Of a stretch of 64,000 bases of DNA, positions 22,401-30,800 are shown in pieces (position 1 is the stretch's first letter; each line of letters opens with the position of its first letter). The notes beneath the pieces were generated by a model. The model was not told the DNA's origin and did no database searches. It was given only the letters and a program-made list of their open reading frames with translations. A program made the translations under genes and the position numbers. The stretch is from Strigops habroptila (Eukaryota; Chordata; Aves; Psittaciformes; Psittacidae), in assembly GCF_004027225.2 (NCBI RefSeq), contig NC_044278.2, forward strand, positions 93,612,743 through 93,676,742. The letters are read 5' to 3'.

Positions 22401-24586
22401 TTGCAGTAAAGGAGTGGATTTTAAAATACGTTTTCCACATAAAGTCTTCTCACACAAAATTTATATGCTACACTGACGTCAATGAGTTAATTCCTACCAT
22501 TTAGCAATACTTCACAAAAAAGACATTAAAATGACTTCAGCAATAAAACAAAAAAAACAACCAAGACCTCCCCTACACACAACATTCAGAAAAAAATCCC
22601 CTACTAACATTTTTTTGTAGCTCTGGAATCTCTTTGCGAAGACTCACTCAAAGAGCGACTACAGCTAACTACTTATCAGGCACAGAGTTAAAACTCAAAG
22701 TGTAAATAAAACAAACCAAACTCATCAACCTGTTTATGTTGTGAAACATGTTCATCATACTTCTCCTGGTTTTTATAGCCACGGTCACAGGTATCACAAT
22801 AATGAGTGAAGACAGGCTCTTTTTTCTTTTTGGTCTGCTAATCAGAAAAAAAGAGATCATGTCAAGATTGCAGTGACAAGACAACAAAGTATTCTTGGTT
22901 TCAATCAGGTGCAAAACACTTTCATGAGTATTTTTGTTAATAAAGCCATCAATAAAACATGTTTCAAGAGTTTCAAAGATGAAAATGAAGTTCAAATCAC
23001 TTCTCTTCCAAATAAAGCACCCTGCACTCAGCCCTTTCCACTACCATCTTTCCATCAATTGTCATGTCTGCAAACACACCAGACTGGCACACATTTATTG
23101 AGGGCTGGAAGGACAGCTAGGATACAACCCAGAGGCTCTTACCTACCAAGTCAGGCCACGCCTATTCTCACATGACACGTAAGAATTCAGAGGGCAGCAG
23201 AGATCCTTCCATCTCCCACTACACACATCAAGGTGATCTGGCTGCCTAGCCCTGGTAACATAATAGACCACTAATGTAACTGAGGCACCAGGCATCACCA
23301 TGGTAAGGGCTTTTCCAAACTAAGCCTGTGTTAGAATTTGACTGAACGGCATCTTTCTTTCAATGAGCTCAAGATTTGCAGACTGACTGTCATATGCTTG
23401 CTCTCCTGTAAGGACAGGCACATTAGACAAAACTAACAGGTCTCTGTAGTACCACGGCGCAAGTCCCACATGACTGCCACCATCACAGAATGTCAGAATG
23501 GTCTGGGTTGGAAGGAACCTTAAAGATCATGTAGTTCCAATCCCCTGCCACAGGCAGGGACACCTTCCACTAGACCAGGTTGTTCCAAGCCCCGTCCAAC
23601 CTGGCCTTGAACACTGCAAAGGATGGAGCAGCCACAACTTCTCTGGGCAACCTGTGCCAGTGTCTCACCACCCTCACAGGGAAGAATTTTTTCCTAATAT
23701 TTAATCAAAATCTACACTCTTGCAGTTTAAAGCCATTCCCCCTTGTCCTATCTCTCCACACCCTGGTAAACAGCCCCCCTCCACCCTTCTTGTAGCCCTC
23801 CTCTAGGTATTAGAAGCTGCTCTAAGGTCTCCCTGGACCCTTCTCTTCTCCAGGCTGAACACCACTAGCTCTCTCAGCATGTCTTCACAGGAGAGGTGCT
23901 CCAGCCCTCTGACCATTCCTGTGGTCCTCCTTGGAACCACTCCAATAGGTCCCTATCTTTCTTGTGCTGTGGAATCCAGTCCTTACCTTTGGCTTGTTAT
24001 TTTCTTCTGGATAGCGTTTACCAAACCCAGGCCCTTGCTCGCCTTGCCATTTCTGGGAGAAATTGCCATTTCCACCTGCCAAAAAAAAGAAGGCCAGTTA
24101 TACCTGCAGCTGGTAAAACACAGCCCCTGCTCCTACCCTGCTGGGCCTGCTGTGGCAAGGAAGGGCCTGAGAGGCGAACCAGTGCTGCACAACCAGCACG
24201 AACAGCAGGTCACACACGTAGAGGGCGAGTCCTCCACCCCACAAGGGTTAGGGAGGTCCCTGCCAGTGAGGGGCGGTCAGGAGTTCACGGGTCCAAGAGA
24301 CTACTCACCAGCGTGCGGGCCTTGCCGTTGCTCTCTGTAGGCCGGGGGGTACCAGGCAGCGGGTGGCACGTAACTCTCTGGCTGCGAGTAGCTGTCGTCT
24401 GGCGGGCAGCCCTCGGCAGGCGGGCGGCTGTCGATGGGCTGCGAGTAGCTGTCGGGAGGCGGGTAGCGTCCGGGCGGCGGGAAGGTGCCGGGAGGGGCCC
24501 AGAAGCCGGGGTCCCAGGCGGGCGGGCAGAAGGGCGGCGGCGGGGGGGGGGAACCCGGGCGGCGGGAACCACGGGAAGGGGTTCAT
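1058..24586 (-). CDS. NUFIP1: NUFIP1, nuclear FMRP-interacting protein 1 (ten coding exons)
   Basis: NUFIP1 is a nuclear RNA-binding protein that helps assemble box C/D snoRNPs by bridging SNU13/15.5K, ZNHIT3 and the R2TP machinery; it also interacts with FMRP and acts as a ribophagy receptor (family knowledge). Ten exons join in consistent phase: 24309-24586, 23987-24075, 22730-22834, 22043-22105, 21645-21721, 14036-14128, 10445-10707, 6683-6811, 4728-4960, 1058-1417. Seen in order: a Pro/Tyr-rich N-terminus, a C-X2-C-X12-H-X3-H finger (exon 3), a second C2H2-like unit across exons 4-5, the [10 protein letters not shown]...[12 protein letters not shown] segment (exons 5-6), a basic stretch, a Ser/Glu stretch, and the [15 protein letters not shown] segment (exon 10). 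The exons total 1690 nt, so one base is out of register; the break is in exon 1. Without it the product is about 562 aa, versus roughly 495 in human as I recall, owing partly to a long C-terminal tail. It shares a promoter with GPALPP1. Confidence 0.93.
1291..1326. repeat. 18-bp tandem duplication inside NUFIP1 exon 10
   Basis: Two identical 18-bp units (1291-1308 and 1309-1326) encode TEPQAE twice on the minus strand. The length is a multiple of three, so the frame is kept. Perfect identity suggests a recent event. Confidence 0.95.
1418..4727 (-). other. NUFIP1 intron 9
   Basis: A 3.3-kb AT-rich intron. I see no CR1 copy, exon or RNA gene in it. Confidence 0.8.
4728..4960 (-). CDS. NUFIP1: NUFIP1 exon 9
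   Basis: This exon has 233 nt (phase 1 in, phase 0 out), with acceptor CTTTAAG and donor GTAACAG. It encodes a Lys/Pro/Asn-rich linker and ends with residues [11 protein letters not shown]. The last four residues begin the helical segment that continues as [11 protein letters not shown] in exon 10. Confidence 0.92.
4961..6682 (-). other. NUFIP1 intron 8
   Basis: A 1.7-kb intron with pyrimidine- and purine-rich patches around 5640-5830. Nothing recognisable was found. Confidence 0.8.
6683..6811 (-). CDS. NUFIP1: NUFIP1 exon 8
   Basis: This exon has 129 nt (phase 1 at both ends), with acceptor TTCCCTGCAG and donor GTATGT. It encodes an acidic start ([12 protein letters not shown]), then [20 protein letters not shown] and SASDSESE. 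The Ser/Asp/Glu end is a plausible CK2-type phosphorylation region (inference). Confidence 0.92.
6812..10444 (-). other. NUFIP1 intron 7
   Basis: A 3.6-kb AT-rich intron. It contains the poly-C run at 7680-7697; otherwise nothing recognisable was found. Confidence 0.8.
7680..7697. repeat. Poly-C homopolymer (18 C)
   Basis: An uninterrupted run of 18 C follows a short CA run (read from the plus strand). It is G-rich in the NUFIP1 pre-mRNA sense. The exact length is likely to be unreliable in any assembly. Confidence 0.95.
10445..10707 (-). CDS. NUFIP1: NUFIP1 exon 7
   Basis: This exon has 263 nt (phase 2 in, phase 1 out), with acceptor TTCTCCAG and donor GTAAG. It begins [10 protein letters not shown], has a strongly basic stretch ([18 protein letters not shown]) that could act as a nuclear or nucleolar targeting or RNA-binding region, and ends with residues [11 protein letters not shown], a segment conserved in NUFIP1. 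Confidence 0.93.
10708..14035 (-). other. NUFIP1 intron 6
   Basis: A 3.3-kb intron. No repeat family, exon or RNA gene was recognised. Confidence 0.8.
14036..14128 (-). CDS. NUFIP1: NUFIP1 exon 6
   Basis: This exon has 93 nt with acceptor CCTTCTAG and donor GTAAG. It continues the conserved segment with residues [18 protein letters not shown] and ends LTTQQFG. A 7.5-kb intron, the longest of the gene, separates it from exon 5. Confidence 0.93.
19107..19123. repeat. Poly-A run (17 A)
   Basis: An uninterrupted A run in NUFIP1 intron 5. No retroposed element was recognised upstream of it. Confidence 0.95.
20300..20478 (+). mobile_element. CR1 LINE 3' fragment
   Basis: The sequence matches the end of CR1 ORF2 ([19 protein letters not shown] in the plus frame) followed by the usual CR1 3' UTR with GGTTGGACCAGGTGACCC and the terminal TATTCTATGATTCT. 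The element is 5'-truncated to about 180 bp and lies antisense to NUFIP1 in intron 5. Confidence 0.9.
20506..20606. repeat. 19-bp tandem array, five copies
   Basis: The unit AAACACTGCTTTCTGACAT is repeated five times with near-perfect identity (first base of copy 1 differs) plus a six-base partial copy. It begins 28 bp after the 3' end of the adjacent CR1 fragment, inside NUFIP1 intron 5. Confidence 0.97.
21373..21408. repeat. 12-bp tandem array, three copies
   Basis: The unit ATCTAGGAAAGC occurs three times; the last copy differs at one base. It lies in NUFIP1 intron 5, about 240 bp from exon 5. Confidence 0.95.
21645..21721 (-). CDS. NUFIP1: NUFIP1 exon 5, start of the conserved SNU13-binding segment
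   Basis: This exon has 77 nt (phase 0 in, phase 2 out), with acceptor TTTTCTCAG and donor GTGAGT. It encodes [20 protein letters not shown] followed by REERK. The [11 protein letters not shown] stretch (about residues 192-202) belongs to the segment conserved between NUFIP1 and yeast Rsa1 that contacts SNU13 (family knowledge). Confidence 0.94.
21722..22042 (-). other. NUFIP1 intron 4
   Basis: A 321-bp intron that splits the second zinc-binding unit. Nothing else was seen. Confidence 0.85.
22043..22105 (-). CDS. NUFIP1: NUFIP1 exon 4, second zinc-binding unit (first half)
   Basis: This exon has 63 nt (21 codons), phase 0 at both ends. It encodes residues [19 protein letters not shown] then KN. 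With the first His of exon 5 it gives C-X4-C-X11-H-X4-H, so the second finger is split by intron 4. The donor is GTAGGT, weaker than the others. Confidence 0.93.
22106..22729 (-). other. NUFIP1 intron 3
   Basis: A 624-bp AT-rich intron with nothing recognisable. Confidence 0.85.
22730..22834 (-). CDS. NUFIP1: NUFIP1 exon 3, C2H2 zinc finger
   Basis: This exon has 105 nt and is in phase 0 at both ends. It encodes a lysine run followed by residues [19 protein letters not shown] and then VSQHKQ: a C-X2-C-X12-H-X3-H zinc finger, about residues 123-157. All four zinc ligands are present. The acceptor reads TTAGCAG, so an alternative site three bases upstream would add one Gln. Confidence 0.95.
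22835..23986 (-). other. NUFIP1 intron 2
   Basis: A 1152-bp intron. Its 5' half (in transcript sense) is almost entirely a CR1 element; the remaining 640 bp shows nothing recognisable. Confidence 0.85.
23484..23980 (-). mobile_element. CR1 LINE fragment, sense to NUFIP1, ending at the exon 2 donor
   Basis: Read on the minus strand, the sequence runs from late ORF2 (CACAAGAAAGATAGGGACC) through the 3' UTR to the terminus ACCATTCTGACATTCTGTG. It is about 500 bp, 5'-truncated and frame-degenerate. Its 5' end begins about 5 nt into intron 2, directly after GTAAG. It shares diagnostic bases with the CR1 at 24957-25337 (for example GAGAAGGGTCC and the CATTCTGACATTCT end), so both belong to one subfamily. 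Confidence 0.93.
23987..24075 (-). CDS. NUFIP1: NUFIP1 exon 2
   Basis: The acceptor is TTTTGGCAG and the donor GTAAGG; the length is 89 nt (phase 1 in, phase 0 out). It encodes a Gly/Gln-rich linker ending in residues YPEENNKPK. The intron before it is only 233 bp. The donor is followed at once by CR1 sequence. Confidence 0.9.
24309..24586 (-). CDS. NUFIP1: NUFIP1 exon 1 (coding part), with frame break
   Basis: The first ATG (24584-24586) has a purine at -3 and starts [15 protein letters not shown]. The frame that continues correctly into exon 2 is a different one: it reads a Pro/Tyr-rich segment with the repeated element DSYSQP (twice) and ends [10 protein letters not shown] before the donor GTGAGT at 24303-24308. 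The ATG frame and this frame meet at the run of ten C (coding strand; 24542-24551). One C fewer, or two more, joins them. The ATG frame itself stays open past the run but turns into Ala/Arg/Leu-rich sequence and cannot splice in phase. A homopolymer sequencing or assembly error is the simplest cause; a true allele is possible. Confidence 0.85.
24542..24551. other. G10 homopolymer causing the NUFIP1 frame break
   Basis: Ten consecutive G (plus strand) lie where the ATG-linked frame and the splice-compatible frame of NUFIP1 exon 1 diverge. The coding total of 1690 nt shows one base in excess (or two missing). Confidence 0.85.
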
Positions 24587-24744
24587 GGCAGGCCCCGCGC
24601 CGCGGTGTGCGCCCACCACCACGTGGGGACACCCCGCCGGCCGCTACAAAACGCGTCACTTCCGGGCCTCGGCCGCGCGCGCCCTAAGCCTTCCCCGGGC
24701 CGCGCGGCCTCCCCGTGGCGCAGGCGCGCTGCGGCGGCCCCGCC
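24587..24744. promoter_or_regulatory. Bidirectional promoter NUFIP1/GPALPP1
   Basis: Only 158 bp separate the two divergent start codons. The interval is GC-rich and has no TATA box at a usual place. It contains an E-box CACGTG (24620-24625), a strong ETS/GABP-type site CACTTCCGG (24657-24665) and an NRF1-like GCGCAGGCGC (24718-24727), elements common in bidirectional housekeeping promoters. Transcription start sites cannot be placed from sequence. Confidence 0.9.
24657..24665. promoter_or_regulatory. ETS/GABP-type binding site
   Basis: CACTTCCGG is the complement of CCGGAAGTG, the high-affinity ETS core. It sits near the middle of the divergent promoter. Binding is inferred from motif only. 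Confidence 0.7.
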
Positions 24745-24829
24745 ATGGCGCGCGAGCTCATCGGCCCCGCGCTGCCGCCCGGCTTCCCGCGCTGCGCGGA
24801 GGCGGACCCGGATGAGGACTTCAGCCAGG
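24745..24829 (+). CDS. GPALPP1: GPALPP1 exon 1 (coding part)
   Basis: It encodes [17 protein letters not shown] then [11 protein letters not shown], with donor GTGAGG. GPALPP motif 1 is at residues 7-14. An upstream in-frame GTG exists at 24715, but the ATG with its Kozak context is preferred. Confidence 0.95.
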
Positions 24830-27800
24830 GTGAGGCGCGGGGGGCGGCGGGGCGCGGGTCTGCCGCGCGGGGGGCGGGTCTTGCGCGGTGCGGTGTCCCG
24901 GGGGCTGAGCTTCACCGGGGGCGTTAGAGCGACTTCATCGAGGGCAAAAAAGCCGCCTCTTCAGCCAGGAGAAGAGAAGGGTCCGGGAGACCTTAGAGCA
25001 GCTCCCAGTGCCTAAAGGCGGGCGACAGGATATCGGGAGAGTGGCTGTTTACAAGGGCTTGTAGTGACAGGACAAGGGGGAATGGCTTTAAACTGAAAGA
25101 GGGGAGGTTGAGATCAGATGTTAGGAAAAAGTTCTTCCCTGTGAGGGTGGTGAGACACTGGCACAGGGTGCCCAGAGAAGCTGTGGCTGCCCCATCCTTT
25201 GCAGTGTTCAAGGCCGGGTTGGACACAGGGGCTTGGAGCAACCTGGTCTAGTGGAAGGTGTCCCTGCCTGTGGCACGGGGGATTGGAACTACATGATCTT
25301 TAAGGTCCCTTCCAAACCAAACCATTCTGACATTCTATAAAAAAAAAAAATAAAATCATGTGATGTGGTTCTACAGACATGAAATGGTCTAAAACTTTTT
25401 TTTAATACTGCATTGACTTGTTTATTATTTCCTGCTTTTCCTGAATTTTTATGCCTGTGTTCATTAGTAGCTCTGAGTGTGAAGTTAATGGGTAGAAAAA
25501 TGCAGCAGTTAGGTCTTGCATCATGTTTTCCTGTGTCAGACCAAAACATGTCATGAAACTGCTGTTTTCTCGTCAGCTTCCCTCAGGATGCGGAGCTGGC
25601 CTGTGAGCAGTGGGGCTGTGGCGCTGCACCTCACAGGGTCTCTGGGGTTGGCAGCAGTGGGATCTCTCCAGGGCCAGCTGACTGTCAGGCTGGCTCTTCT
25701 GCAGTGGGGCTCGGAGCCCCCTGCTCTGAACTCTTACGTGCTCTGTATCAGTAATATCTGTGGAAGTATCAGTTTGAGCATTAGTACTCCCTGTCTTTAA
25801 CCCATCTTCAAGTCACTAGTGTATACATGTTCAGTTACTGGCAGTATTTCAGTGATCATTCAGTTATTCCAAACAGTGCAGCTCCAATGGGAAAGGTTTG
25901 CTGTGCCTATTTGCTCTTCTCATTTCTTAATCCAGAAGAGGGAGCAGTAGGAAGGGAAAGCAAGGCGCTGCCTTAGCAATATCATAGCAACATTAAGCTC
26001 TGGGTCCGCAGCTTGGCTTTGTACTCAAGTCCTGACTTAACACGCTTGTCTGAAATGATGCAGCCTTTCCTAGTCATGTATGTACTGATGACTTACTTTC
26101 TTTACACCAACATCCTCATACATGATATATGTGATACAGGTATCTATACTGTGTGTGAATCCACTGAACAGCACAGTTAAACTTGCCGTTAGACTGTGGT
26201 TTCATGATACCAAGTGTTTTGGCAATATCTAGTCTAAGTTATTGAGCCTGGTGTGTCTGTGTTTTGTCCAGGTGTACATCAGCTCCACAGTTACAGTGGC
26301 AGATCTGCTTGAGGGTTTCTGTGTGAAGTGGACGAAAGAATTTATTTGCCTTAAAAAATACCCCAAACACCAAACACCAAAACCCACCAAGCTACAAACA
26401 CCAAAACCCAAACGTTGGGGGGTGTGTTTATTTGTTTTTATAACTTCTGTAAGCTTTTCCTGACTTAAAACAGCTCGGCTCAACAACTCAGTGTACCTGC
26501 TCAACACAGGAGGCGTACTGCTGCAGTGCAGATGGGGAAGAGAGAGCAAATACTTCGGTGTAACACACTGTACAGAGGTACAGCTCCAGCAGGAGCCTGG
26601 TGCCTGAAGGTTCCAAGTGGCAAAATCATGTGGTAGGGCTGCCACAAGCCTCTTCTGTGCTGTGACACATGCTGGGTCTTGAGAAAGGCAGGGCCTAGAA
26701 GTCATTCTGTAACCATTTCCTTTATATTCTAGTTATGTTAAGAGATACTTCACCTTTTAAAGCTGAACAGCTTTTCCAGTATGTGTTCTTTCCTTGTGGT
26801 CTCACTGGTTCTTTATCTGACCTCTGCTTATCTTTAAGAACATTGGGATTTGTTTGGGGTTGGGTTTTTTTCCTACTTTCATAGTTTCAGCCTCCCAACA
26901 GCAACAAAATAGAACTTTGAATAACCATTCTGAGAATTCTGTCTAAAAGGTTCCATTCAGAACTATAAGATAACAGAAAAGACTATTCAGTTGGAAGGGA
27001 CCTATAACGATCACCAAGTCCAATCACTTCAGGGCTGGCCAAAAGTTAAAGCATGTTATTAAGGGCATTGTCCAAATGCCTCTTAAACAATGACAGACTT
27101 GGGGCATCTACCACCTTGTTAGGAGGCCTGTTCTAGTGTTTGACCACCCTCTTGGACAAGAAATGCTTCCTAAAATTCAGTGTAACGTTTCCCTGATGCA
27201 GCTTTAAACCTAGATACCAGGGAGAAGAGAGCAGCACCTCCGTCTCCACTTTCCCTCCTCAGGAAGCTGTAGAGAGCAATGGGGTCACCCCTCAGCCTCC
27301 TTTTCTCCAAATTAGACAAGCCTAAAGTCCTTATCTACTCCTATGGACATTTCTTCCAACCCTTTCACCAGCTTTGTTGCCCGCCTCCGGACACATTCAA
27401 GGACCTTCACATCCTTCTTAAATTGTGAGGCCCAGAGCTGCACACAGTGCTCCAGGTGAGGCTGCACCAACTCATCTCAGTGGTTGTGCTGTGTTTGGTG
27501 CACCCCAGGATGCAGTTTGCCCTCTCAGGTGCCAGATACGACAAGGTGACCCACCTTGTTGGTGAGGTAAAGGCTGTGGACATTGTCTGTTTGGACTTCA
27601 GTAAAGCATTTGGCGCTGTTTCCATAGCTTTCTCCTGGAGAAACTGGCTGCTCATGGCCTGGATAGGTGGATTCTTTGCTGAGTTAAAAACTGGCTGGAT
27701 GGCCGAGCCCAAAGAGTGGTGGTGAATAATGTCACATCTAGTTGGCAACCGGTCACTAGTGGTGTCCCTCAGGGCTCAGTGTTGTTTAACATCTTCATTG

Positions 27801-30800
27801 ATGATCTGAATGAGGGGATTGAGCGCACCCTCAGTAAATCTGCAGATGCCACCAATTTGACTGGGAGTGTTGATCTGCTGGAGGGTAGGAAGGCTATGGA
27901 TCTGGGATCTGAACAGGCTGGATCAACGGGCCAAGGCCAATGGCATGAGGTTCAACAAGGCAAAGCGCGGGGTCCTGCACTTGGGCCACAACAACCCCGT
28001 GCAGCACTACAGGCTTGGGGAAGAGTGGCTGGAAAGATGCTTCGCAGAAAAGGACCTGGTGGTGCAGATTGATGGCTGAACATGAGCCAGCTTGTGCCCA
28101 GACAGCCAAGAAGGCCAATGGCATCCTGGCCTGTATCAGCAATAGTGTGGCCAGCAGGGCCAGGGCAGTGATCATCCCCCTGTACTCGCACTGGTGAGGC
28201 TGCACCTTGAAGCCTGTGTCCAGTTCTGGGCCCCTCACTACAAGAGAGACATTGAGGTGCTGGGGTGAGTCCAGAGAAGGGCAACAAAGCTGATGAAGGG
28301 CCTGGAGCACAAGTCTGATGAGGAATGGCTGAGGGAACTGGGGTTGTTTAGTCTGGAGAAGGCTCAGGGGCGACTCATGGCTCTCTACAACTGTCTGAAG
28401 GGAGGTTGTAGTGAGCTGGGGGTCTGAGCTCTTTTCTGTTCCTCCATTGATCTGCATGTTCTCACTTTTCCATGTCTTTCAGGGAATTTCATTCACAGAC
28501 TTCTTATTAGATCTTGGCCTCCCTCCTTACCCTTTCCCTTCTTTGCCCCTAGAATCTATGCATAGCAATTCTCATTCCTTCCTTTCTACTCTTTCCTGTG
28601 GCTCCCTACCATGATCCATCACTGTATCCTCACCTGTGCTGATTACGAGTCTCAGTCAGTACCAGGACCATATTCATTTTTAATCCCCGTTCTTGCAAGT
28701 CTCTTTCTCTACCACTTCTTTTACCATATCCAATGACTTTTCCTTCCACAGGCTTTAAATGCCATTTTCCCTTCATGAACCACTCTCTGTTCTCTTATTT
28801 TGTTTCTGGTTAGTCCTGCTTAGACTGCAGTTCCATGAACAAACAGTTCTTTCAGGGGAGGGCTGGGTTTTTCAGTGTTATTTTTATGCCTCTGAAGTTC
28901 CCTGAGCCAGTTTATTGCATAGCCCACGCAAAGAGTTGTGCCATCAAAATGGAGAGGAATTGGGATAGAACGCATGTGTGTTAACCCTGATGTTAGCCAG
29001 CATGTCAGTGGGACCAGTCTTCTCCCTTAAATAGTTTTGATTTTATGAGTTCTTTCTAGTTCACAAAGCTGCTCCCTATCTTTCTCTGCAGTGTCAGACT
29101 CCGCAGACTGCATCTCAGTTTGCTCCTTTTAGTCCAAGGCCTTCTCTTACTTGTCTGCATTCAGAGCAAATGAAGCTCTGCTTTCGTGATATCAGGGCAG
29201 CAAGTGGCTGGAGAAAGCCATTGTGCAGGCTTTGTCTGGTTTTCAAGTGCTCTTTATCCATTGGTGTTTCTCATACCAAAATGGGAGACTTCTTAATAGC
29301 AGTCTTTATTCCTACTTATCATTGATATGTTGGTTCCCTCTCATCTTGAACTTACTTTACCTTTATAGGCTGGGGTGTTGTGGGCTTTTTTTCTTTCTTA
29401 GTGCTGAAATGGATTTGTATGTCCTGGTTAAAGTTTTTCCCATTAAAACAGAAAACAAAATAAGTGGCAGATCTGTCTGGATGCTTTGTAACTAGTAGAC
29501 TGAGCTTGTTCTGTGTCTTGTGCTAAAGATCAGTCAAAGCTTTATGAAGCTCACTTGAAGGACTCAATTTCTGCTTGGCCTTTGTCAGCTAATAGTGGAA
29601 CCATAGTCTGTATCAGATTTTATTTTGAACCATCAAAAAGTCGTAGTTCTTTATCTGGAGATGTAATTTCCTGGTACTCTTCATTATGTGATTTTATTGC
29701 ACCTCATCTTTTCATCTAACCCTTGACTGTTCAGAAAGCTAACAATGTCTTTTCTCACTAAAGCATCTTTCTGTCCTGTCAGTCTTGGATATGGTGCTTG
29801 AAATATTAAAAGGAGGAATGGTGTCTGTATTTCAGGATGCTAAATCTTCAGTAGGATCAAATCTCCATTATATCAGATGGCTGTTTGTGCTGTCTGTGTA
29901 AATTAGTGCTGGCCGTGGGTCTGGGAAGGCCTCTTATTTGGGACCATTGCTGGTCTTTGCTTACTCCAGCTGGCTCTGTTTTGTTTGAGCCTGTGAGGGT
30001 GTCTGTGTTAACACAGTGTCTCATTTGAGGGGTATTTGGTGTTAGGATCAGTTGCTAAGCCACTTCTGGACCCAGTGTACATGGTACTATATCCAAGTAA
30101 GTCTGTAAAGAGCTGTGCCTGCTTGTGGGGACAGTGCCAGAAACAGCTCAGGCCTGTTAGCAGTGTTAGCATCTCGTTTTTTCCTTTGCTGGGATATTCC
30201 CCCTCATTACTCCAGAGCGTAAAGGGTTGACTGGATGCTCCATCCACTGCCCCAGCCTTCTGACAGTAGTCATTCTTTGAAGTCTGAATGCCTAAATCAC
30301 CCCTTTTTTCAGCAGAGTATTTAAGTCTGTGTCTGCTGTTCATGCGTAGCTGAACTGGGAATAACCTTAATTGTTAAACCATTCCTAAAGCAGGCTGGCA
30401 ATTAAATTCCACTAATCTATGGTCTCCCATGCTGTGTATGTACAAATGGAGTGATTCTTCACCAGTAAGATTCAAATGCTTTATTAAGGTGGTAGTTTCT
30501 TTTAAATATACCAGTTTATGCCATATGTATTGTAAATCAGTTGCTAGATAAAATGGCTTTTCTAGTCCTGTTCCAGAAGACACTCATGTAGTAATGGATT
30601 AGTAATGTACTAGTTTAATTCAGGGGGGGTTATTCATTGAAATAGGGTGCTGAAAAAAGTAACTTCTAGAAGTTTATTTATTTGTCTTCTCTAAGTGCTA
30701 GGCAGAACAATGATTGAATAAACTCAATTCCAGGTAGATAGATGTTTTGGGAATACCAAAATAGATCATACTTACTTGAAATGTTTACTAAGTATCCTAA

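Larger units (their letters stand above)
24280..24940. other. CpG island over the NUFIP1/GPALPP1 promoter
   Basis: An abrupt rise in G+C and CpG density covers NUFIP1 exon 1, the intergenic promoter and GPALPP1 exon 1. Flanking introns are AT-rich. CpG islands at shared 5' ends are typical of vertebrate housekeeping genes. The edges are by eye. Confidence 0.9.

Noticed and set aside
24305..24583. Taking the ATG-linked frame of NUFIP1 exon 1 as the true full protein start
   Set aside because: After the G10 run this frame loses the Tyr/Pro repeats and cannot splice in phase to exon 2.
23896..24815. Long plus-strand open frames (up to 263 codons) over the CpG island
   Set aside because: They lie antisense to NUFIP1 exons 1-2 and arise from GC-rich sequence poor in stop codons. 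Their translations are Arg/Gly/Ala-rich with no domain.
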